A DNA stretch of 14,129 nt from positions 12,787 to 26,915 of the forward strand of contig JACNFI010000030.1 in assembly GCA_014384665.1 (NCBI GenBank), in the 5' to 3' direction. Positions 6,879 through 11,916 of this stretch are shown in pieces; the stretch's first letter is position 1; the number at the start of each line of letters is the position of its first letter. The translations under genes were made by a program, and so were the position numbers. The notes beneath the pieces are model-generated. The model ran no database searches. It was not told the origin of the DNA and saw nothing but the letters and a program-made list of their open reading frames with translations. The DNA comes from Candidatus Cloacimonadota bacterium (lineage in GTDB: Bacteria; Cloacimonadota; Cloacimonadia; JGIOTU-2).

Positions 6879-7963
6879 TATAAGAACTCCTTTCTTATCT
6901 TACCTTTTTCTGCATAGATTCCTCTATTAAGGTCTGAATTCCCACGAACTGTCTGTTCAAATCCAGATTGAGTTATCATCCTGAGATATTTAAAAATACT
7001 TGAAGTTATAGCATGAGTAGCTGTTCGGGCTACCAGAGTAGTTGCATTTGGCATACAGAAGTGTATTACATTATCAATTGTGTAAATAAATTTTCCGCTG
7101 GGTGAAATCTTTGCTGTTTCAATCGATCCTCCCTGATCAATATCAAAATCAATAATTACTGTCCCACTTCGCATTGTTTTAACCATCTCCTTTGTTACAA
7201 GAATGGGAGTCCTTTTTCCACGGACTAAAACTGCACCAATTAAAACATCAGCAAATTTAACCAACTTTTCAATGCTATATCTGCTAGCAAAAATTGTAGT
7301 TACCCGAGTTCCACGCGTATGACAAGCTAATTCTTCCATTTTATCACGATTAATATCCAACACATATACATTGGCTCCTATACCAGCAAAACTCTTTGCA
7401 GAGTTGCAACCTAATGTGCCACCTCCAAGAATTACAACCTCTGCAGGTGGAATTCCAGGGATGCCACCAAGTAAAATACCACGACCACCGTGTGAAGATT
7501 CCAATAATCTTGCAGCTAACTGAACAGATAGTTTCCCAGCAATTTCACTCATCGGTATTACGATGGGTAATCTGCCATCATCTTTTTGAATTATTTCATA
7601 TCCCACTAAAGTGACTTTCTTCTCTTTTATAGTTTGTATAAATTCCTTGCCTGCTGTTAGTAAATGCACAAATCCCATTATTATCTGCCCTTCTTTTATG
7701 AAGGAATATTCTTCCTGTTGAGGTCTACGAACTTTCAGAACAATATCTGCTCTACGATATGCTTCCTCTTTTGAGTATACAATTATTCCACCTGCTTTTT
7801 TGTAGTGTTCATCAGAAAAACCTGCTCTTTCACCTGCTTTGCTTTCAATGTAAACCTTTGCACCATACAAAACTAATTCTTTCACACCCATTGGTGATAA
7901 GCCCACTCTTAATTCAGGGGTCTCCTTAAAAGGTGGTAATTCCTTTGGGATTCCAAAATTCAT
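6878..7963 (-). CDS. ald: Alanine dehydrogenase / transhydrogenase-alpha-like NAD(P)-dependent dehydrogenase
   Basis: The 361-residue protein has the alanine dehydrogenase/PNT architecture. An N-terminal catalytic domain carries ADIVLKVRRP (K77) and GFVHL (H100). The Rossmann segment VVILGGGTLGCNSAKSF (176-192) ends in VYVLDIN with the adenosine-binding acid. VIIDFDIDQGG supplies the family aspartate (D276). Known members deaminate L-alanine to pyruvate with NAD+. The C-terminal part (IDNVIHFCMPNATTLVARTATHA) departs from the usual IDN-x-PGAVPRT form, so another amino acid or a related role is possible. It begins the block leading to the CoA-transferase; an AGGAGG site lies four bases before ATG. 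The 137 bases upstream hold no clear promoter. In a fermentative setting it could recycle NAD(H) or deaminate the amino acid entering the pathway. Confidence 0.85.
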   Translation of the reverse strand: MNFGIPKELPPFKETPELRVGLSPMGVKELVLYGAKVYIESKAGERAGFSDEHYKKAGGIIVYSKEEAYRRADIVLKVRRPQQEEYSFIKEGQIIMGFVHLLTAGKEFIQTIKEKKVTLVGYEIIQKDDGRLPIVIPMSEIAGKLSVQLAARLLESSHGGRGILLGGIPGIPPAEVVILGGGTLGCNSAKSFAGIGANVYVLDINRDKMEELACHTRGTRVTTIFASRYSIEKLVKFADVLIGAVLVRGKRTPILVTKEMVKTMRSGTVIIDFDIDQGGSIETAKISPSGKFIYTIDNVIHFCMPNATTLVARTATHAITSSIFKYLRMITQSGFEQTVRGNSDLNRGIYAEKGKIRKEFL

Positions 7964-8099
7964 TATACCTCCTATTTTATTTTCGTATTTTTAAACTTGT
8001 TTTGTAAGATAATAGTCATATCACCAGTTGCGTATTAATCACACTATAAATTGAGAGACTCAAAAAGAAAATCTGCTCTATTTTCATTATTATGGATAA

Positions 8100-8652
8100 T
8101 TATATTTCTTCTAAATTTATTATATTCAAATCTTTAATATTCTCAAAATGTTTCACATTTTTAGTAATAATTGGCAGTTCATTTTCAAAACAAATGACAC
8201 CAATTATTAAGGGGGTGTAATAGAACGACTTATCCAAATCTCATCCGTCGGCTCCGAGACGGAGTCCAGATTAATCGGGTCTGGCTGACTGCCCAATGGG
8301 AAGATGTGGAAAACAAATATGCAAGTTATTTTATTACACCCCCTAAATCTGCCATACCAACATTTTTATTTTCTTTTCTTAATTTAAATGAATGTTCACC
8401 AATTTTTCGTAATATAGTATTTTCCAATGGTAAAATCTCTAAGAAGTTCAATAATTTTTTTATCTCTAATTTTTCTTTTTCTTCTTTTGCACCAGCATAA
8501 ATTTCAATTACATTTATTGCGGTTGTATAAACTTTGTAACCTTTTAGAAATAAATGGAATAAAATTGTTTGTTCTTTTTTTGAAATATTTGAAGCTCGTA
8601 AATATTCAACTAAAATATTAGTATCCACAACAACTTTCTTTAAATTCTCCAT
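8100..8652 (-). pseudogene. vapC: PIN-domain toxin (VapC-like), interrupted by a 133-bp insertion
   Basis: PIN-domain ribonuclease toxins cut RNA using a cluster of acidic residues. The first 103 residues are intact, with VVVDTNILVEYL (D10), NVIEIYAGAK (E50) and NVGMADL (D102). After MADL the frame enters a MITE-like element and ends in GGVIK and a stop at 8326. Removing 8211-8343 and one TAA copy joins the frame exactly to IIGVICFENELPIITKNVKH and a final FENIKDLNIINLEEI, ending at a TAA at 8100. That gives a protein of 138 residues, the normal VapC length. The present product lacks the end of the fold and is probably inactive. The start overlaps the upstream partner gene by 13 nt, typical for toxin-antitoxin pairs. 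Confidence 0.93.
8211..8343. mobile_element. 133-bp MITE-like element with TAA target duplication
   Basis: Both ends read GGGGGTGTAATA inward (12 bp perfect), and similarity extends imperfectly to about 21 bp (18 matches). TAA flanks each side (8208-8210 and 8344-8346). Exact restoration of the toxin reading frame on removal confirms the boundaries. The inside is less AT-rich than the surroundings and holds short hairpins (GGCTCCG with CGGAGTC; CCAGA with TCTGG; CCC-AAT-GGG). There is no transposase. A 3-bp TNA duplication occurs with some IS5-family (IS1031-like) transposases, a possible source in trans; the parent was not identified. Confidence 0.92.
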
Positions 8653-8936
8653 TCATTCATTTCCTCTCTAATCTTTTCAAATTCAGTGTCTATATCTGAA
8701 TCTTCAAAAATACTGCCTAATGTTAAAAATTCTATTGCTTTTTCTTTTGGCCAATTCTGTTTTTTCATTAATTCTAAAACGAACTTTTCATTTTCTTTTA
8801 ATTGATTTTGATCTGAAATATATTTTTTTTCTCTTGTAACCATATCTTTTATAGCAAGTTCAAGATTACCAAAAAAATTAACTATCTCATTAAATTCTTT
8901 TTCAATAAATTTGTTTTTAACTTCAATATTTAACAT
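8640..8936 (-). CDS. Probable antitoxin partner of the PIN-domain toxin
   Basis: This 98-residue acidic, lysine- and glutamate-rich protein has no motif that I can assign; it is not a recognisable AbrB, Phd or RHH antitoxin by eye. It is mostly predicted helix, with FNEIVNFFGNLELAIKDMV near the N-terminus and a helical KEKAIEFLTLGSIFEDSDID segment toward the C-terminus. Position is the main evidence for its role. It lies directly upstream of the PIN gene, overlaps it by 13 nt and is preceded by a good AAGGAG site and a possible promoter. If the role is right it would bind and neutralise the toxin and perhaps repress the operon. With the toxin broken, it survives as an orphan. Confidence 0.72.
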   Translation of the reverse strand: MLNIEVKNKFIEKEFNEIVNFFGNLELAIKDMVTREKKYISDQNQLKENEKFVLELMKKQNWPKEKAIEFLTLGSIFEDSDIDTEFEKIREEMNEWRI

Positions 8937-8969
8937 AATTTTCTCCTTAATTTTTTTGAAACTTTTAAT

Positions 8970-9013
8970 ATTTTAACACATTTCATTCAATTTCATGTCA
9001 AGTTTTCAAACTT
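8970..9013 (-). promoter_or_regulatory. Possible promoter and palindromic operator of the toxin-antitoxin pair
   Basis: On the minus strand a perfect TTGACA (9001-8996) precedes TAAAAT (8975-8970), with a long 20-base spacer. The palindrome AAGTTTTCAAACTT (9000-9013) touches the -35 box, the position expected for an autorepressor site. The spacing weakens the promoter call. Confidence 0.35.
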
Positions 9014-9103
9014 CTTTTTAAGGATCTCATTATCCTATTTCAAATTTATCGGTTTTTCATAGAAATTGGGTTAAATTGAACAACATTCTTTCATAATACA
9101 TAT

Positions 9104-9598
9104 TTATTCAATCTCTAAAAGAATATCTTTACTATTAACTGTCTGTCCTTTTTGTACAAATACTTTTTTCACAATTCCATTTCTTGGGGCATTCATTTCG
9201 TTCTGCATCTTCATTGCTTCAACTACAATAAGACCTTGACCTGCAGTTACTGATTCACCTTCATTTACCTCAACCTCAATGACCAATCCCGACATTGGGG
9301 CTGTAATTGTTAACTCCTTTTTATGAATTGCATCTGGGCTCGCCTTGATTAGTTTCTGAATTTGCTCATCAATAATTTCAGTAATATACTCTTCACCGTT
9401 AACTAAAATCCTATTATCAGAATCATAGAAAATATTATATGGTCTATTATCAATAAATAATGTTAGTTTAGAAGCATTATTTCCAGCAACAATTTCAGTA
9501 TGAAATTCTTTGTCATCTAAAAGTATTTTCCAGTCACTGCTTTCTTCTTTTATATTAACTTTATATTTCTTATCATCAACTTTAACGATATATGCCAT
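9104..9598 (-). CDS. Biotin carboxyl carrier protein of an acyl-CoA carboxylase
   Basis: The protein has 164 residues. Residues about 95-164 form the biotinyl/lipoyl hammerhead domain, with the biotin attachment motif EAMKM (K130) preceded by TAPMSGLV. The N-terminal half (1-85), rich in beta strands such as YIVKVDDKKYKVNI, resembles the BT linker region seen in the alpha subunits of propionyl- and methylcrotonyl-CoA carboxylases. In most MCC or PCC enzymes this region is fused to biotin carboxylase; here the two are split. ATG lies one base after the TGA of the biotin carboxylase gene, with AAGGA inside the upstream gene. It would carry carboxybiotin to the carboxyltransferase encoded at 218-1822, the only carboxyltransferase visible. 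Confidence 0.93.
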   Translation of the reverse strand: MAYIVKVDDKKYKVNIKEESSDWKILLDDKEFHTEIVAGNNASKLTLFIDNRPYNIFYDSDNRILVNGEEYITEIIDEQIQKLIKASPDAIHKKELTITAPMSGLVIEVEVNEGESVTAGQGLIVVEAMKMQNEMNAPRNGIVKKVFVQKGQTVNSKDILLEIE

Positions 9599-9599
9599 T

Positions 9600-11102
9600 T
9601 CAGTTTTTCCTTAATATTGACTGGCGTGCTGCCATTTTCCAAGGACTACTTTCCGATTTCTTCTTTTTTATCACAGCAGTTTGATGTTCTTTTAATGTTT
9701 TCCCAATTACTGCGGCGATTGCTGCAACCTCATGATTTTTTTTCCTGTATTCAATCTTGCCCACAACCTTGTCAATAAATGTAGTATTATAATTGCCGTC
9801 AACAAATTTCGTATTCTCCATAACAAGAAGATGAAATTGTATGGATGTCTTTATTCCTCTTATCTGATATTCGTGGAGTGCTCTTTTCATTCTGGAAATT
9901 GCTTCTTTTCTTGTTGGTGCCCAGACCAGCAATTTTGCAATCAATGGGTCATAAAAGATAGGCACTTCAAAGCCCTCATATATTCCACTTTCAACTCGCA
10001 CTCCAGGACCGCCAGGTTCAATAAGTTCAGTGATTTTTCCTGTTGAAGGCACAAAATTATTCTCTGGGTCTTCAGCTGAAATTCGGCATTCAATTGCAGA
10101 ACCGTTTAATTCAATATCATTTTGTTTTAATACCAATTTCTCACCAGAAGCAATTTTTAACTGTTCTTTCACAATATCAATTCCTGTAACCAATTCAGTA
10201 ACAGGATGTTCAACTTGCAGACGAGTGTTCATTTCCAGGAAATAGAAATTTCTATCTTTATCAACCATAAACTCCACAGTTCCAGCATTTGTATAATTTG
10301 AAACCTTAACTGCCTGGACTGCTGCATTACCCATTTTTTTCCGCATCTCATCAGTCATAATTGGAGAAGGAGATTCTTCAATCAGTTTCTGGTGTCGACG
10401 CTGCACAGAACACTCTCTTTCGCCAAGATGGATTACATTTCCATAATTATCAGCGAGAATTTGAAATTCAATATGTCTTGGAGATTCAAGGAATTTTTCT
10501 ATGAAAACAGCAGGGTTACCAAAGGCAGATTTCGCTTCGTTTCTTGCCTGTTTTATTGCACCAGCCAATTCACTCTTATCCCTTACAACTCGCATTCCCT
10601 TTCCGCCACCTCCACCTGCGGCTTTTATCAAAACTGGAAAACCTATTTCTTGTGCAATTCCTATTGCTTCTTCATCCCGACCTTCCTTCACTTCATCTTC
10701 TCCACCTGGGATTACAGGAATACCAGCTTTGGTCATTGTTTTCTTGGAAGCAATCTTATCGCCAAGTAATTCAATTGCTTTTGAGTTTGGACCAATAAAA
10801 ATAATATTATTTTTCTCACATTCTCTTGCAAATTCTGTATTTTCAGCCAGAAATCCGTATCCAGGATGAATTGCATCTACTTTTGCTCTTTTGGCAATTT
10901 CAATAATTTTTGCTATTCTTAAATAACTTTCTGTCGCAGGTGCCTTACCTATGTAATAGACCTCATCTGCATAGCGGGTATGTAGTGCAGTTTTGTCAGC
11001 ATCAGAATAGATAGTTGCAGAAGTAATCCCCATTTCTTTGCAAGCCCTCAGTATTCTGACAGCGATTTCTCCACGATTTGCGACAAGAATCTTCTTAAAC
11101 AT
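9600..11102 (-). CDS. accC: Biotin carboxylase subunit of an acyl-CoA carboxylase
   Basis: The ATP-grasp enzyme of 500 residues carboxylates biotin with bicarbonate and ATP. It starts with the classical MFKKILVANRGEIAVRI. The ATP-binding loop AAGGGGGKGM lies at 161-170, RRHQKLIEESPSP at 235-247 and EMNTRLQVEHPVTE at 290-303, so the metal- and bicarbonate-binding residues are present. A tail of about 50 residues beyond the usual end (SSPWKMAARQ near the terminus) matches split acyl-CoA carboxylases more than the minimal AccC. An in-frame TTG five codons upstream is possible, but the ATG has AAGGA at the right distance and the canonical N-terminus. The start overlaps the end of the DprA-like gene by 8 nt, and the carrier gene follows after 1 nt. 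Confidence 0.95.
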   Translation of the reverse strand: MFKKILVANRGEIAVRILRACKEMGITSATIYSDADKTALHTRYADEVYYIGKAPATESYLRIAKIIEIAKRAKVDAIHPGYGFLAENTEFARECEKNNIIFIGPNSKAIELLGDKIASKKTMTKAGIPVIPGGEDEVKEGRDEEAIGIAQEIGFPVLIKAAGGGGGKGMRVVRDKSELAGAIKQARNEAKSAFGNPAVFIEKFLESPRHIEFQILADNYGNVIHLGERECSVQRRHQKLIEESPSPIMTDEMRKKMGNAAVQAVKVSNYTNAGTVEFMVDKDRNFYFLEMNTRLQVEHPVTELVTGIDIVKEQLKIASGEKLVLKQNDIELNGSAIECRISAEDPENNFVPSTGKITELIEPGGPGVRVESGIYEGFEVPIFYDPLIAKLLVWAPTRKEAISRMKRALHEYQIRGIKTSIQFHLLVMENTKFVDGNYNTTFIDKVVGKIEYRKKNHEVAAIAAVIGKTLKEHQTAVIKKKKSESSPWKMAARQSILRKN

Positions 11103-11916
11103 TGTCTTCCTTTTCAAACTTCAATTCTTCCTGTGTAGCTTCTCTTACAAAGGATAGTTGCTGATCTATTGGTGATTTATATCCATTTATAACCTTAGCC
11201 GACTCTGTGTGTGGAATTGCAATTTTTGCACCTTTGCTTTCAAGAAAGATATTAACAGTTTTACGATTAAATCCAGGAATGCCGAGTTTGTGAAGGTCTT
11301 TGCATTCATCACTATCAGTAGTAAAAACAGGTATATTTGTTTTAGATATCTTATTTGCTATTGTATAAGTTTTTGACCCTTTTGGTGCGTATGGAATAAA
11401 AACAATATCTGCAAGAACACAAGTTATCCAGCTCCTTTCCATTATATTTTTTCGCAACTGTCTTGTCTCATCTGGATTGCTGATAGAAAGCATTAACATC
11501 TCACCATTTTTAGCTCTTCTGAAATATTCATCCCTTTCAGGAAATTCGTGCAAGGGTGGATAAAACCTATCCAGTAGAAATGAGTCAAATGTCTCAACTG
11601 CCAAGCCTTTGGCTGAAAAAAGTGTGGTTGTGGCATTCTCCCTGAATAGACTCAATCTAAAAATCTCAGTCTCTATTACTGAATACCAGCCACCAATGTA
11701 ATTCATCTGGTATTCTCTTATTGTGAAAAGAACCTGGTTTGTCTCCAATAATGTATTACCTGTACCTTTATCTGAGCAAAGCACAGCCATTGTAAAATGG
11801 TCAAGGAGTTCCAACTGACCGTTATAATAAATTTTATCAGGACATTTATCACCCAACCTTTTAATAAGTTTTTGTGGATATTTAGAATCGCTCGGAGTTA
11901 TTATTTTATATTCCAT
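11095..11916 (-). CDS. Divergent DprA/Smf-like Rossmann protein linked to a DNA methyltransferase
   Basis: The protein has 273 residues. The N-terminal segment (YPQKLIKRLGDKCPDKIYYNG, 13-33, then QLELLD) matches the lead-in of DprA/Smf proteins. It is followed by a Rossmann-like region: AVLCSDKGTGNTL in place of the usual VGSR-x-S-x-G, then LFSAKGLAVETFDSF in place of SGLA-x-GID, and SWITCVLADIVFIPYAPKGS in the late strand. The C-terminal part (IPVFTTDSDECKDLHKLGIPG) resembles the DprA end. Housekeeping DprA loads RecA on incoming single-stranded DNA. The weakened motifs and the 16-nt overlap with a DNA methyltransferase gene suggest a specialised role in a defence or modification system, perhaps nucleotide or DNA sensing. 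Function is inferred only from fold and context. Its stop overlaps the biotin carboxylase start. Confidence 0.78.
   Translation of the reverse strand: MEYKIITPSDSKYPQKLIKRLGDKCPDKIYYNGQLELLDHFTMAVLCSDKGTGNTLLETNQVLFTIREYQMNYIGGWYSVIETEIFRLSLFRENATTTLFSAKGLAVETFDSFLLDRFYPPLHEFPERDEYFRRAKNGEMLMLSISNPDETRQLRKNIMERSWITCVLADIVFIPYAPKGSKTYTIANKISKTNIPVFTTDSDECKDLHKLGIPGFNRKTVNIFLESKGAKIAIPHTESAKVINGYKSPIDQQLSFVREATQEELKFEKEDNV
11106..11112 (-). promoter_or_regulatory. Ribosome binding site deciding the biotin carboxylase start
   Basis: AAGGAAG lies inside the last codons of the DprA-like gene. The AAGGA core is five bases before the ATG at 11102. It favours that ATG over the in-frame TTG at 11117 and implies translation coupled to the upstream gene. 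Confidence 0.7.

Noticed and set aside
7964..8099. Promoter for the dehydrogenase/CoA-transferase genes
   Set aside because: AT-rich hexamers can be picked at will, but no -35/-10 pair with acceptable spacing stands out.
8306..8500. Plus-strand open frame of 64 codons beginning inside the mobile element
   Set aside because: Most of it is antisense to the toxin gene and low-complexity; only the part inside the element is of interest, and it is too short to call a gene.
9014..9103. Rho-independent terminator after the biotin carrier gene
   Set aside because: No GC-containing stem followed by a T run was found on the minus strand.
10392..10869. Overlapping plus-strand open frames opposite the biotin carboxylase gene
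   Set aside because: They are shadows of a strongly conserved minus-strand gene, with no ribosome site and no recognisable protein.
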